Source of the DNA: Dermabacter sp. p3-SID358
Lineage (GTDB): Bacteria > Actinomycetota > Actinomycetes > Actinomycetales > Dermabacteraceae
NCBI RefSeq assembly: GCF_025147465.1
Contig: NZ_JALXOZ010000009.1
Location: 30,384-94,383, forward strand
Direction of reading: 5' to 3'
DNA length: 64,000 bases
Shown here: piece by piece, positions 9,251-19,053 of the stretch
How the letters are laid out: each line of letters begins with the position of its first letter
Position numbering within the stretch: position 1 is the first letter of the stretch
Position numbers and translations under genes: made by a program
Notes under the pieces: model-generated
Told to the model about the DNA's origin: nothing
Databases searched by the model: none
The model's input: only the letters and a program-made list of their open reading frames with translations

Positions 9251-9294
9251 CGGGCCCAGCCCGGCTACGCCGATACGAGATCTGAGGAAAACAA

Positions 9295-9786
9295 GTGGCA
9301 GAAACCACCCCCGAAGTTGAGGAGTTCGAAGGCGAAGCCTCGAACTACACCACCGAATCTACGAACGACGCGCCCGTTGGCAAGGGCTCGTCGATTTCCG
9401 CTCCCGGCTACGGCACCGGCCGCCGCAAGCAGGCTGTTGCCCGCGTGCGCCTCGTGCCCGGAACCGGAGAGTGGAAGGTCAACGGCCGCACCCTCGAGGA
9501 GTACTTCCCGAACAAGGTGCACCAGCAGGAAGTGAACGATCCGTTCAAGCTTCTTGACCTCCAGGGCCGCTTCGACGTTATTGCCCGTATCTCAGGCGGT
9601 GGCCCCTCGGGCCAGGCCGGTGCGCTGCGCCTTGGCGTGTCGCGCGCGCTCAACGAGATCGACTCCGAGTCGAACCGCCCGGCGCTCAAGAAGGCGGGCT
9701 TCCTCACGCGCGATGCCCGCGTCATCGAGCGTAAGAAGGCCGGCCTCAAGAAGGCCCGTAAGGCTCCGCAGTTCTCGAAGCGCTGA
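9295..9786 (+). CDS. rpsI: 30S ribosomal protein S9
   Basis: This 163-residue protein has the conserved S9 core from [16 protein letters not shown] to the C-terminal [17 protein letters not shown], whose tail contacts P-site tRNA. The first 35 residues are an acidic, low-complexity extension, as in other actinobacterial S9 proteins. It starts with GTG after a GAGGAAAACAA ribosome binding site. Second gene of the rplM operon. Confidence 0.96.
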   Translation: MAETTPEVEEFEGEASNYTTESTNDAPVGKGSSISAPGYGTGRRKQAVARVRLVPGTGEWKVNGRTLEEYFPNKVHQQEVNDPFKLLDLQGRFDVIARISGGGPSGQAGALRLGVSRALNEIDSESNRPALKKAGFLTRDARVIERKKAGLKKARKAPQFSKR

Positions 9787-9810
9787 TTCATCAGCCCTTT
9801 GCGCTGCAGT

Positions 9811-9838
9811 GAAGGCGTCACCTCACGGTGGCGCCTTC
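9811..9838 (+). terminator. Terminator-like hairpin after rpsI
   Basis: GAAGGCGTCACC pairs with GGTGGCGCCTTC over 12 bp with one G-U, closed by a 4-nt loop. There is no strong U tract behind it. It lies 25 bp after the rpsI stop and before the next gene. Confidence 0.65.
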
Positions 9839-9874
9839 AATCGTTAACCGTGCAAGAGGCCTAAGGTTGTAGCC

Positions 9875-11467
9875 GTGGTCGTCCTCGATATCCTCGCCGA
9901 GCAGCCGCTCCTCGCGCTCTTTCTTGTGATGGCGCTTGGGACGCTGCTCGGGCGCGTGCGTTTCGGACCCGTCCAGTTTGGTGCGGCTGGTGCGCTGTTC
10001 GTGGGTCTCGTCGTTGGCGCGCTCGACCCACGCCTCGGCGAAGGCTTTGGCGTGTATCAAACCTTCGGACTGGCCCTGTTTGTGTACATGATCGGCCTCA
10101 GCGCCGGTAATGGCTTCTTTCGCGACATGCGAAAGCAGTACCGGCTTATGCTGGCCGCCGTCGGAATCTACGCACTCTATGCTGTGGGGGTGAGCCTTCT
10201 CGGATCCTTCGCCGGCCTCGGAAAAGAGCTCACTGCTGGAACGTTCACGGGCACGCTCACCTCGACCCCTGCCCTCGCTGCCGCAAGTAGGGCCTCGGGT
10301 GGATCCACGATCCCCGCGGTGGGCTACGCGATCGCCTACCCGTTCGGTGTCATCATCCCCATGATTCTCGTGTCGCTCATGATGGCGAGTCCCTGGTTGC
10401 GCTCGAAGTTTTCCGCGCGAAGGGATCCCGGCCGCCCCCGTGGAGCGCAGATTCGCGATATGAGCGTGCGCGTCACCTCGACGATCGCCCTCATGGACGT
10501 CCCTGGGGTGCGCGAGGGAACGGTGTCCGCTTCGTACTTACTGAGGCGCGGCATGATGACGATCGTTCGCACCGACACGGTGCTCCACGAAGACGACGAG
10601 GTTGTGCTCGTGGGCTTTCCCGACTCTCTCGAGAGCGCTCTCGAAGTAATCGGAGAACGCGCCGAGCACCGCCTTCTGGACGACCGGAGTGCCGTGGACT
10701 ACCGGCGCATTCTCGTCTCGAACCCGAGGCTTGAGGGGCGGCTACTTCGCGAAACTCGGATCGCTTCGCGCTATGGCGCGATCGTGACGCGCCTTCGCCG
10801 AGGTGATGAAGACATGGTCGCTTCGCCCTGGACTCGGCTCGAGCTCGGTGACCGAGTGCGCGTCGTCGCGCCTCGCGAAGAGATCAGCCGCATTTCTGAA
10901 TACCTCGGCGACAGCGAAAAGCGCATCAACAGTGTCGATTTTCTCGCGCTCGGCCTCGGAATTTCACTCGGGCTCCTTCTCGGTCTGGTGAGCATCCCGA
11001 TCGGCGGGGGTTCATCGTTTGCGCTTGGAAGTGCGGCGGGGCCGCTCGTCGTGGGGCTCATTCTTGGAAGGTGGGAGCACACGGGACCCATTTTGTGGAC
11101 CTTGCCAAGGCCCGTGAACCTTACGATCCGCCAGCTCGGCCTCTCCGTGTTCCTCGCGGCGGTCGGCGTCATCTCGGGTCCCTCGTTTGCCGAGAACGTT
11201 TTTACCTTGACGGGCCTCAAAGTCGCCCTAGTCGCTGCAGCTTCGCTCATCGTTATGCTTCCCCTCGTTCCCGCTGCCGGAGCGTTTCTCGGGGTGAGTC
11301 TCGAGCGTGCCGCGGGGGCCGTCGCAGCTTTCGTGGGGCAATCGGTCGTCCTCGAGCATGCCCTCAACCTCAGCTATGACGACGAGCGCACCGCGTCGGG
11401 TTACGCCGCAGTATATGCGCTAGGAATCGTTGTTCAGCTCCTGCTCGTGCAGTTCATGGTCACCTAA
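9875..11467 (+). CDS. Aspartate:alanine exchanger (AAE) family transporter with paired TrkA-C domains
   Basis: This 530-residue membrane protein has two blocks of about five hydrophobic helices (residues 1-180 and 360-530) flanking a soluble middle region with two RCK/TrkA-C-like modules (around 200-350, [14 protein letters not shown] and [20 protein letters not shown]). This is the AspT/YbjL/YidE architecture. The first block contains [16 protein letters not shown], the second [12 protein letters not shown]. Members include aspartate-alanine antiporters and succinate exporters; the substrate here is unknown. It starts with GTG and TAAGGT lies 7 nt upstream, so the mRNA is probably leaderless. 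Confidence 0.85.
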   Translation: MVVLDILAEQPLLALFLVMALGTLLGRVRFGPVQFGAAGALFVGLVVGALDPRLGEGFGVYQTFGLALFVYMIGLSAGNGFFRDMRKQYRLMLAAVGIYALYAVGVSLLGSFAGLGKELTAGTFTGTLTSTPALAAASRASGGSTIPAVGYAIAYPFGVIIPMILVSLMMASPWLRSKFSARRDPGRPRGAQIRDMSVRVTSTIALMDVPGVREGTVSASYLLRRGMMTIVRTDTVLHEDDEVVLVGFPDSLESALEVIGERAEHRLLDDRSAVDYRRILVSNPRLEGRLLRETRIASRYGAIVTRLRRGDEDMVASPWTRLELGDRVRVVAPREEISRISEYLGDSEKRINSVDFLALGLGISLGLLLGLVSIPIGGGSSFALGSAAGPLVVGLILGRWEHTGPILWTLPRPVNLTIRQLGLSVFLAAVGVISGPSFAENVFTLTGLKVALVAAASLIVMLPLVPAAGAFLGVSLERAAGAVAAFVGQSVVLEHALNLSYDDERTASGYAAVYALGIVVQLLLVQFMVT

Positions 11468-11532
11468 AACCCGCCCGCTACACTCGAAGAGTTTCGTGCA
11501 CGCGAAGTGCACCCGATCAAGGAAGAAACCAC

Positions 11533-12906
11533 ATGCCACGTTTGTTTGGAACCGACGGCGTTCGCGGAGTTGCGAACAAGGACATCACCGCGGAGCTCGC
11601 GGTCGAACTCGCTGTTGCGGCGGCCCACGTTCTTGGGCAGTTCGGTGCGTTCGAAGCGAGCGAAAGCGATGAACGTCAGGCCAAGCCTCGCGCTGTTGTC
11701 GCGCACGATCCTCGCCCCTCGGGCGATTTCATTTCCGCGGCGATCTGCGCGGGACTCGCCTCCGCGGGTGTCGATGTTTTCGACGCCGGCGTCCTGCCCA
11801 CGCCGGGCCTCGCCTACCTCGTGAAGGATTCCGAAGCCGATCTCGGCGTCATGATCTCCGCGAGTCACAACCCGCATCCCGATAACGGCATCAAATTCTT
11901 TGCGCGTGGCGGCACGAAGCTGCCCGACGAAGTCGAGGATGCGATTGAGGCGCGCCTCCACGAGGAATGGGCCCGCCCGCTTGGGGCAGAGGTTGGCTCG
12001 ATCGCCCCGTACGAAAACGCCGTTGACGCATACGTTGAGCACCTCCTCTCGACCCTCGAGGTCTCTCTCGAAGGGTTAAACGTCGTCGTGGACTGTGCGA
12101 ATGGCGCATCCTTCGAAAGCGGCCCGAGGGTTCTTGAGCGTGCAGGTGCGAGCATCCACGTGCTTGGTGATCGCACCGATGGTCGCCAGATCAACGAAGG
12201 CTGCGGCTCGACCCACCTCGAGCAACTTCAGGCCGCCGTCGTCGAGCACGGCGCCGACATCGGTGTGGCTTTCGACGGGGATGCCGACCGCTGCCTCGCC
12301 GTCGACGCCGAAGGCACGGTCATCGATGGCGACCAGATCATGGCGATCCTCGCCGTTGCTCTCAAAGAAAAAGGCAAGCTTGCCGAGAACACGCTCGTCG
12401 TCACCGTCATGAGCAACCTCGGGCTCAAGCTCGCGATGCGCGAGCACGGAATCCAACTCGGCCAGACTGCAGTTGGCGACCGCTATGTTCTCGAAGAGAT
12501 GACTCTCGGAAACTATTCGATCGGTGGCGAACAATCCGGCCACGTGATTCTCCACGAACACGCGTCGACAGGTGACGGTGAGCTCACCGCCCTCCACCTT
12601 CTCCAGCGCATGAAGGAGACAGGGAAGAGCGCGCGCGAACTCGCGAGCGTCATGACCCGCATGCCCCAGGCCCTCATCAATGTGCGTGGTGTCGACAAGA
12701 ACCGCGCTCAGATCGACGCGGTCGTGACGAAGGCCGTCGAGGAAGCCGAAGCTGAACTCGGCGATACCGGTCGCGTGTTGCTTCGCCCTTCGGGCACCGA
12801 GCCGGTTGTGCGCGTGATGGTCGAAGCAGCCGAAGATGAACGCGCTCACAGCATCGCCGAGCGACTTGCCGGTGTCGTGCGTGAGCGCCTCGCGCTTGAG
12901 AAGTAG
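11533..12906 (+). CDS. glmM: Phosphoglucosamine mutase
   Basis: This 457-residue enzyme begins [15 protein letters not shown], has the phosphoserine loop [13 protein letters not shown], the metal loop DGDADR and the C-terminal phosphate-binding [14 protein letters not shown]. It converts glucosamine-6-phosphate to glucosamine-1-phosphate for cell-wall precursors, complementing glmS located 1.3 kb downstream. AGGAAG precedes the ATG. A strong terminator follows. Confidence 0.96.
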   Translation: MPRLFGTDGVRGVANKDITAELAVELAVAAAHVLGQFGAFEASESDERQAKPRAVVAHDPRPSGDFISAAICAGLASAGVDVFDAGVLPTPGLAYLVKDSEADLGVMISASHNPHPDNGIKFFARGGTKLPDEVEDAIEARLHEEWARPLGAEVGSIAPYENAVDAYVEHLLSTLEVSLEGLNVVVDCANGASFESGPRVLERAGASIHVLGDRTDGRQINEGCGSTHLEQLQAAVVEHGADIGVAFDGDADRCLAVDAEGTVIDGDQIMAILAVALKEKGKLAENTLVVTVMSNLGLKLAMREHGIQLGQTAVGDRYVLEEMTLGNYSIGGEQSGHVILHEHASTGDGELTALHLLQRMKETGKSARELASVMTRMPQALINVRGVDKNRAQIDAVVTKAVEEAEAELGDTGRVLLRPSGTEPVVRVMVEAAEDERAHSIAERLAGVVRERLALEK

Positions 12907-12944
12907 GGTTCCGCGGACAAGGCGGCTCTCTTCATAAAGATTTT

Positions 12945-12986
12945 GGGTCCGACGGTGGCTGTGCAGCCGTCGGACCCGAGTTTTTT
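12945..12986 (+). terminator. Intrinsic terminator of glmM
   Basis: GGGTCCGACGG pairs perfectly with CCGTCGGACCC over 11 bp, followed by GAG and six T residues. It lies 38 bp after the glmM stop. Confidence 0.88.
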
Positions 12987-13129
12987 CATGAGGAGGAGCG
13001 GCAGGGGTGCGGAGGAGGGCGGCCGGGGTGAAGAGGAGCGGTGGCCGGGGTTTGCAGAAGCAGCCGGGGTGCGGCGAGGTCTGGGCAGCAGCCGAGCAGC
13101 CTGGTTGATGAGGCGGCTACTACTGGGTG
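12987..13129. other. Purine-rich low-complexity spacer between glmM and coaA
   Basis: Imperfect GGAGGAG, GCCGGGGT and GCAGC units dominate this stretch between two convergent genes. I see no reading frame or defined site in it. Confidence 0.5.
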
Positions 13130-14137
13130 CTAGATGCGGCGTAACAAAACCGAGTGGACCTGGTGATTCGCGCCCTTGCGGAGGATGAGATCGGCCCGCC
13201 CGCGCGTAGGCTGCACATTCTCCTTGAGATTCGGGCCGTTAATCGTGTCCCACACGCGACCTGCACGCTCGATTGCCTCATCGTCGCTGAGGTCGGCGTA
13301 GTTACGAAAATACGACTCCGGATTCGAGAAGGCCGTCCCGCGAAGAGTAAGGAACCGGTCGATGTACCAGCGCCGGATGTCATCCTCCTTCGCATCGACA
13401 TAGATCGAAAAGTCAAAGTAGTCGGAAACGGCGACCCCGAGGCGGCCGTCGGCGCGGGGGCGAGCAGGTTGAAGAACATTGAGGCCCTCGACGATGAGCA
13501 CATCGGGGCGCTCCACGATGATGCGCTCGCCCGGTACCCGGTCGTAGGAGATGTGCGAGTAGACGGGAGCTTCGACGCGGTCTTTGCCACTTTTGACGTC
13601 GGCGATGAAGCGCAAGAGTGCGCGACGGTCGTAACTCTCTGGGAAGCCTTTGCGTTCGAGAATGCCGCGACGCCTCAGCTCAGCGGTCGGGTAGAGGAAA
13701 CCGTCGGTCGTGATGAGCTGGGCGCGCGGGGTCTCGGGCCAGCGCGCGGTGAGGAGCCGCAAAAGGCGCGCGGTCGTGGACTTGCCGACGGCCACTGAGC
13801 CGGCAACGCCGATGACAAAGGGGGTGCGGCGGAAGTGTTCCTGAAGGAAGCTCTGGCGGAGGTTGCGCAAGTGCTGGGCGGTCATGACTTGCAGGTTGAG
13901 GAGCCTCGATATGGGCCGGTAAATGTCGTTGACCTCGGCATAGTCGAGGGGATCGCCTTGGCCGCGAATCTCCTTGACCTCCTCTGGAGTCATGGGGAGC
14001 GGGGTTTGGTCGCTGAGCCTCGCCCAGTCCGCGCGGCTGATCTCCGTGAAAGGGGTGAGGTGGGAATCATCAACTGGTGCGCGGCCGTGATGCGGGGTGT
14101 GCGCGTGGGGTGCGGCAGAGTCCAAGTGCTCGAGCAT
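13130..14137 (-). CDS. coaA: Type I pantothenate kinase
   Basis: This 335-residue kinase has the P-loop GVAGSVAVGKST, then TTDGFLYP and the IVEGLNVLQ segment typical of prokaryotic type I CoaA. It phosphorylates pantothenate, the first committed step of CoA synthesis. The N-terminal 30 residues are variable. Upstream of the ATG lies TAAACT with 6 nt between, a candidate leaderless promoter, although AAGGA also sits right against the ATG. It is divergent from glmS (71 bp apart). Confidence 0.94.
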   Translation of the reverse strand: MLEHLDSAAPHAHTPHHGRAPVDDSHLTPFTEISRADWARLSDQTPLPMTPEEVKEIRGQGDPLDYAEVNDIYRPISRLLNLQVMTAQHLRNLRQSFLQEHFRRTPFVIGVAGSVAVGKSTTARLLRLLTARWPETPRAQLITTDGFLYPTAELRRRGILERKGFPESYDRRALLRFIADVKSGKDRVEAPVYSHISYDRVPGERIIVERPDVLIVEGLNVLQPARPRADGRLGVAVSDYFDFSIYVDAKEDDIRRWYIDRFLTLRGTAFSNPESYFRNYADLSDDEAIERAGRVWDTINGPNLKENVQPTRGRADLILRKGANHQVHSVLLRRI

Positions 14138-14208
14138 TCCTTAAGTTTACGGTGACGCGCGGGAGTGGAGCAGCGTTTTTTCATTGGTGGAGCGCTACTC
14201 TCTGTGGC

Positions 14209-16077
14209 ATGTGTGGAATTGTGGGATACGCAGGGCCCGCCGCCGCGGGCATGACAACTCGGCCGAGTGAGGTCGTTCTCGGGGGCCTGAGCCGCCTCGA
14301 ATACCGCGGCTACGACTCGGCGGGTATTGCCCGGTGTGGCGCCGGTAAGATTGAGCTTTTCAAGGCGTCGGGAAAAATCCAGAACCTTCGTGACCGGCTT
14401 GAAGGGCAAGAATCCTCGACTTCGAGCGTGGCAATCGGTCATACACGCTGGGCGACCCACGGCGCCCCGAGCGATGCCAATGCTCACCCTCACCTCGGCG
14501 GCAAACGCGGCGAAATTGCGCTTGTGCACAACGGCATCATTGAAAACTTCGCCTCCCTCAAGAAGAACCTTTTCGAAGAGGGGTACGAGTTCATCTCGGA
14601 TACAGATTCCGAGGTCGTCGCGCATCTACTCGCGCGCGAGTACGAAAGCGCCCGAAATCTCACCGAGGCCATGCGCGCTTGCGTGGCTCACCTCGAGGGC
14701 GCGTTCACGCTGCTCGCGATTCACGAGGACGAGCCGGGAACGGTTGTAGCGGCGAGGCGCAATAGCCCTCTCGTCGTTGGACTCGGAGAGGGGGAGAACT
14801 TCCTCGGTTCCGACGTCGCGGCATTCGTGGACCACACGAAGCGCGCGGTCGAGATCGGTCAAGATCAAATCGTTACCGTCAGCGCCGAGAGTGTCGAAGT
14901 CATTGGATTCGATGGCACGCCGGTTCCACAACCCAAGCAGTACACGATCGAGTGGGACGCGGCTTCCGCACAAAAATCCGGCTACCACTCCTTTATGGCG
15001 AAGGAGATTCACGAGCAGGCCAAGGCGATCGCCGATACCCTTCTGGGGCGTCTCGAGAACAACGAGATCGTTCTCGACGAAATGCATATCGACCCCTCGC
15101 ACTTGCGTTCGATCGACAAGATCATCGTGGTCGCGTGCGGTACTGCCGCCAACGCCGGGGAGGTTGTCAAGTACGCGATTGAACACTGGTGTCGCATCCC
15201 CGTCGAGGTCGAGCTCGCCCACGAATTCCGCTACCGCGACCCGATCGTTCACGAGCGCACGCTTGTCGTTGCCATCTCGCAATCGGGCGAAACGATGGAT
15301 ACCCTCATGGCCGTGCGCTACGCGAAGGAGCAGGGCGCGAAGGTCGTCGCGATTTGCAACACGCGCGGAGCGACCATCCCGCGCGAGTCCGATGCCGCCA
15401 TCTACCTACACGTGGGGCCGGAAATCGCGGTCGCTTCCACAAAGGCGTACCTCGGTCAAATCGCCGCGTGCTACCTACTCGGGCTTTTCCTCGCGCAAGT
15501 GCGCGGCAATCTTTACGGGGACGAGATCCAGGCGATCATGCGCGACCTCGAGGCGATTCCCGGCAAGATCCAGGACGTTCTCGACAATTCCACTCAGGTG
15601 GAGGAGCTTGCGCGCACGATGGTGGAGACCACGAGCGTGCTGTTCCTCGGTCGGCACGTGGGCTTCCCAACCGCACTCGAGGGTGCTCTCAAGCTCAAAG
15701 AAATCGCCTACATCCACGCGGAAGGCTTCGCCGCGGGCGAGCTCAAGCACGGGCCAATCGCGCTCGTCGAGGAGGGCCAGCCGGTGTTCATCGTCGTGCC
15801 GAGCCCGCGCGGGCGCGACTCACTCCACGCGAAGGTCGTCTCGAACATCCAAGAAGTGCGCGCACGCGGCGCCTACACCCTCGTGATTGCGGAAGAGGGC
15901 GATAGCGATGTTGAGCCCTACGCCGATGTCGTCATCCGCTACCCGGAAACGCGTACCCTCTTCGCTCCGCTTCTCACGATCATCCCGCTGCAGATCTTCG
16001 CGTGCGAACTCGCAACCGCGAAGGGGCTCGATGTTGATCAGCCCCGAAACCTCGCGAAGTCTGTCACGGTCGAGTAG
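14209..16077 (+). CDS. glmS: Glutamine-fructose-6-phosphate aminotransferase (isomerising)
   Basis: This 622-residue enzyme begins MCGIVGYAG, so Met removal exposes the catalytic N-terminal cysteine; this fixes the start against longer frames. The glutaminase domain (about 1-240) includes RLEYRGYDSAGIA and HTRWATHG; two SIS domains follow (ACGTAANAG, SQSGET, FLGRHVG) and the C-terminus ends DQPRNLAKSVTVE as in the family. It makes glucosamine-6-phosphate. TACTCT lies 7 nt before the ATG, suggesting a leaderless mRNA; thus no room exists for a glmS riboswitch. Confidence 0.96.
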   Translation: MCGIVGYAGPAAAGMTTRPSEVVLGGLSRLEYRGYDSAGIARCGAGKIELFKASGKIQNLRDRLEGQESSTSSVAIGHTRWATHGAPSDANAHPHLGGKRGEIALVHNGIIENFASLKKNLFEEGYEFISDTDSEVVAHLLAREYESARNLTEAMRACVAHLEGAFTLLAIHEDEPGTVVAARRNSPLVVGLGEGENFLGSDVAAFVDHTKRAVEIGQDQIVTVSAESVEVIGFDGTPVPQPKQYTIEWDAASAQKSGYHSFMAKEIHEQAKAIADTLLGRLENNEIVLDEMHIDPSHLRSIDKIIVVACGTAANAGEVVKYAIEHWCRIPVEVELAHEFRYRDPIVHERTLVVAISQSGETMDTLMAVRYAKEQGAKVVAICNTRGATIPRESDAAIYLHVGPEIAVASTKAYLGQIAACYLLGLFLAQVRGNLYGDEIQAIMRDLEAIPGKIQDVLDNSTQVEELARTMVETTSVLFLGRHVGFPTALEGALKLKEIAYIHAEGFAAGELKHGPIALVEEGQPVFIVVPSPRGRDSLHAKVVSNIQEVRARGAYTLVIAEEGDSDVEPYADVVIRYPETRTLFAPLLTIIPLQIFACELATAKGLDVDQPRNLAKSVTVE

Positions 16078-16120
16078 AGCACTCGGGTCCGGGCATACGG
16101 CCCGACCTACAATGGGGAAC

Positions 16121-16570
16121 ATGTCGAACCCCCCGCACGCGCGTGAGCGCAGCTTCGTGCCGTTAGGCGGCGACGCGCTTGCGGGGATCGGCGTGGACAT
16201 CGTTGACATCGAGCGCCTCGGGGATCGCCTCGAGCGGCACCCGCGGCTTCGCGAGAGACTTTTCGCCCCCGAGGAGCGCGATCTGAGCCTCGCGTCCCTC
16301 GCCGCGCGCGTTGCGGCGAAAGAAGCGCTTGGCAAGGCGCTCGGGAATCCGGGCGACCTTTCATGGCACGACGCGATCGTGCGTCGCACCGAGCAGGGCC
16401 GCCCCTACCTCGTGCTCCGCGGCGCCGCGCTCGAGACCGCAAATGCGCAAGCAGTACGTTTCGCACACCTCTCTCTTTCGCACGATGGAGGCCTCGCGAC
16501 CGCCATGGTCGTACTGGAGACCGGTGAAAGTGACGAAGTAGCACTCGGGGATGAGGAGCCCCAAGAATGA
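16121..16570 (+). CDS. acpS: Holo-[acyl-carrier-protein] synthase
   Basis: This 149-residue phosphopantetheinyl transferase has the AcpS motifs GIGVDIVDIERL and AARVAAKEALGKALG, then HLSLSHDGGLATAMVV. It loads the 4'-phosphopantetheine arm onto ACP. The ATG at 16121 is preceded by TACAAT with a 7-nt gap (and by GGGGA within that gap). The gene overlaps alr-tsaE by four bases (ATGA), so both are probably co-translated. Confidence 0.93.
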   Translation: MSNPPHARERSFVPLGGDALAGIGVDIVDIERLGDRLERHPRLRERLFAPEERDLSLASLAARVAAKEALGKALGNPGDLSWHDAIVRRTEQGRPYLVLRGAALETANAQAVRFAHLSLSHDGGLATAMVVLETGESDEVALGDEEPQE

Positions 16571-18333
16571 ACTTGACACCCGACATCGATCCCCTGATCA
16601 GCCCGAATCGCGCGGAGATCTCCCTCAAGGCAATCGCGCACAATGCCTCGCAGTTGCGTGCTGCGATCCCCGACTACATCGCCCTCATGGCGGTTGTAAA
16701 AGCCGACGGTTACGGGCACGGCATGGTGGAGGCGGCCCGCGCGGCGATTGCTGGCGGCGCGACCTGGCTCGGCGTTGCCCATCCAGCAACGGCCCTTGAC
16801 CTCGCGCGCGCCAACCTCGACGTGCCGATTCTCGCCTGGCTGCATGAGCCGGTTTCGGCCAAGGAGGTACTTCCGCACGCTATCGGTGCGGGTGTCGACC
16901 TCGCGGTGAGCTCCCTCGCGCAACTTGAGGCCGTGATCGACGCAGCGCATTCGATCGAGCGTCGTGCACGCATCCACGTGGCGCTCGATACGGGGATGGG
17001 CCGAGAGGGCGCGTTCGGCAGCGAGGTCGAAGCAATCGGCGCGGCAATTCGCGAAAGCGCGCACGTGTCGCTCGCCGGCGCCATGAGTCACCTATATAAC
17101 GCGGATGTCCAGGGCGATGCGAGCGTGCGTGAGCAGGCCGCACGCTTTGACGCGATGTGCGAGAGGCTCGAGGCCGCTGCGGGCCCGATTCCGCTTCGGC
17201 ATTTGTCGGCGAGCGCGGGGGCACTCGCGGGCGAGGAGTTTCGCTACGACATGGTGCGCCCGGGAATCACGGTGTACGGCTATTCGTCGATCGAGACCGA
17301 TCTGGATCTCCGCCCCGTAATGTCGCTCACCTCGCGCATTTCGCTCGTGAAGAGGGTTGAAGCCGGTCAGGTCGTGGGCTACGGCGCTCAGTACGTGACT
17401 GGGCGCCCCACGACCCTCGCGCTTGTGCCGATTGGCTACGCCGATGGCCTTGATCGACGGCTCACGAATCGGCTCAAAGTGCTCGTGCAAACCGGTTCGA
17501 CATCGACGCTCGTGCCACAGGTGGGCACGATTTCGATGGATCAGATCGTGCTTGACCTTGGGCCCGAAACGGATGCCGGGCCCGGGGATCGCGTCGTCAT
17601 TTTTGGCGACCCGAACCGCTACCCCGGTGTGTGGACGGCGAACGACCTCGCCCGCGAAGCCGGAACGATCCCATACGAGATTCTGACGTCGGTATCCTCG
17701 CGCGTTCCGCGCGTGGTCCTGCCACTTGCTGCCGACCCGGTCGAGCGCACATGGAGCGTCGAGGGGGAGCGCCCCGCACCGCGTTCGTTCACGGTGCGCA
17801 CGCGCGGGGCGGAAGACACGAGAAGGGCGGCCCGCGCGATTGCCCATCACGCGAAGGCAGGCGATCTGTTCGTGCTCGACGGCCCACTCGGAGCTGGCAA
17901 AACAACTTTTACGCAGGGCTTCGCTCGTGCGCTTGACGTGCGCGGTAACGTCGCCTCGCCGACGTTCGTAATTGCGCGCGTGCACCCTGCGAATGCGGAA
18001 GGCCCTGATCTCGTCCATGTCGATGCCTATCGCTTGGACGAGGATTGGGACATCGAGGATCTCGATCTTGATTCAAACCTTGACACCTCGATCACGCTCG
18101 TCGAATGGGGCCGCGACCGCGTTGAGCACCTCGCAAGTTCCTATGCGATTGTCGAGTTGCATCGTGAGGAAAGTCTTCAGAGCGGGCCGCTCGATGAGGA
18201 CCCGGATGACACGGATGAGGAGCGCAGCCTCACCGTAACCTTCGTGGGGGAGCGTTATACGCGCGAAGAGCTCGTGCGGATTGGCATTGATCTGCGCGAG
18301 GCTGGTTTTAGCCCGGAGCAGGGCGAGGAGTGA
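16567..18333 (+). CDS. Alanine racemase fused to tRNA threonylcarbamoyladenosine biosynthesis ATPase TsaE
   Basis: This 588-residue protein is a fusion. Residues 1-395 are alanine racemase, with the PLP lysine in AVVKADGYGHG (Lys45) and the second catalytic tyrosine in VVGYGAQY (Tyr272). Residues 405-588 are TsaE, with P-loop GPLGAGKTTFTQG (about 439-451), ASPTFVIARVH and VHVDAYRLDE. Alr makes D-alanine for peptidoglycan; TsaE drives the TsaBDE t6A machinery. In most actinobacteria alr and tsaE are adjacent separate genes; here there is no stop or frameshift between them. tsaB and rimI follow directly, so the fusion keeps normal context. Both domains keep their key residues. Confidence 0.93.
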   Translation: MNLTPDIDPLISPNRAEISLKAIAHNASQLRAAIPDYIALMAVVKADGYGHGMVEAARAAIAGGATWLGVAHPATALDLARANLDVPILAWLHEPVSAKEVLPHAIGAGVDLAVSSLAQLEAVIDAAHSIERRARIHVALDTGMGREGAFGSEVEAIGAAIRESAHVSLAGAMSHLYNADVQGDASVREQAARFDAMCERLEAAAGPIPLRHLSASAGALAGEEFRYDMVRPGITVYGYSSIETDLDLRPVMSLTSRISLVKRVEAGQVVGYGAQYVTGRPTTLALVPIGYADGLDRRLTNRLKVLVQTGSTSTLVPQVGTISMDQIVLDLGPETDAGPGDRVVIFGDPNRYPGVWTANDLAREAGTIPYEILTSVSSRVPRVVLPLAADPVERTWSVEGERPAPRSFTVRTRGAEDTRRAARAIAHHAKAGDLFVLDGPLGAGKTTFTQGFARALDVRGNVASPTFVIARVHPANAEGPDLVHVDAYRLDEDWDIEDLDLDSNLDTSITLVEWGRDRVEHLASSYAIVELHREESLQSGPLDEDPDDTDEERSLTVTFVGERYTREELVRIGIDLREAGFSPEQGEE

Positions 18334-18334
18334 C

Positions 18335-19051
18335 ATGGCAAAGCTAACGCTGGGTATTGATACGTCGGGTGCGGTAAGCGTGGCGGTTTCCGACGGTTGC
18401 CAGGTCCTCGCGCGCCGCATGGATGAACGTGCGCGTCACCACGACGAGGTGCTGCTCGACATGATCGACGCGGTTCTCGACGAGACTGGGTCCTCGCGCG
18501 CCGATATCTCGTGCGTCGTCGGTGGCCGCGGGCCGGGGCCCTTTACAGGTCTACGCGTGGGTCTCGTGACCGCGCGTTCTATCGCCTCTGTTCTTGGCGC
18601 ACGACTCATCGGCCTTCCGAGCCTCGATGCGATCGCTCTCGAGGCAGCTGAACGGTGCCCGGAGGCAAAAACGATCGCGGTCGCTCTCGATGCCCGGCGC
18701 CGCGAGGTGTACTGGGCGCTCTATGAGGTGAGTGGTGAAGGTTCCGACGCCTCCCCGCGTCACATCGTGCGCACGTTTGAGCCCGGTGTTGCCGCGCCCG
18801 CCGATATTGCCTCGAGTCTGATGGCCGCCGACGTGCTCGTGGGTAGTGGCGCACACCTCTATCCGGAGATCTTGCCTCCCACGGGGGAGTTGCGCCATGC
18901 GGATGCGGGATCTTTGATCCGAGCGGCGTTCAGCGCCGAAGAACGTGGTGAGGACCTTTCCTCAACCGAGCCCCTCTATTTGCGCGAGGCGGATGCGGCG
19001 AAGCCTAAGCGCCGCAAGTCGGCGCTCGGACTCGGCGATCGGCCCGCCTAG
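18335..19051 (+). CDS. tsaB: tRNA threonylcarbamoyladenosine biosynthesis protein TsaB
   Basis: This 238-residue protein begins MAKLTLGIDTSGAVSVAVSD and contains VVGGRGPGPFTGLRVGL, the hallmark of TsaB. It scaffolds TsaD and TsaE during t6A37 formation. GCGAGGAG at the end of alr-tsaE is its ribosome binding site, with one base between the stop and this ATG. rimI follows after two bases. The expected tsaD is not next to rimI. Confidence 0.93.
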   Translation: MAKLTLGIDTSGAVSVAVSDGCQVLARRMDERARHHDEVLLDMIDAVLDETGSSRADISCVVGGRGPGPFTGLRVGLVTARSIASVLGARLIGLPSLDAIALEAAERCPEAKTIAVALDARRREVYWALYEVSGEGSDASPRHIVRTFEPGVAAPADIASSLMAADVLVGSGAHLYPEILPPTGELRHADAGSLIRAAFSAEERGEDLSSTEPLYLREADAAKPKRRKSALGLGDRPA

Positions 19052-19053
19052 CT

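Noticed and set aside
14150..14208. glmS riboswitch/ribozyme
   Set aside because: The -10 box lies 7 nt before the ATG, leaving no leader.
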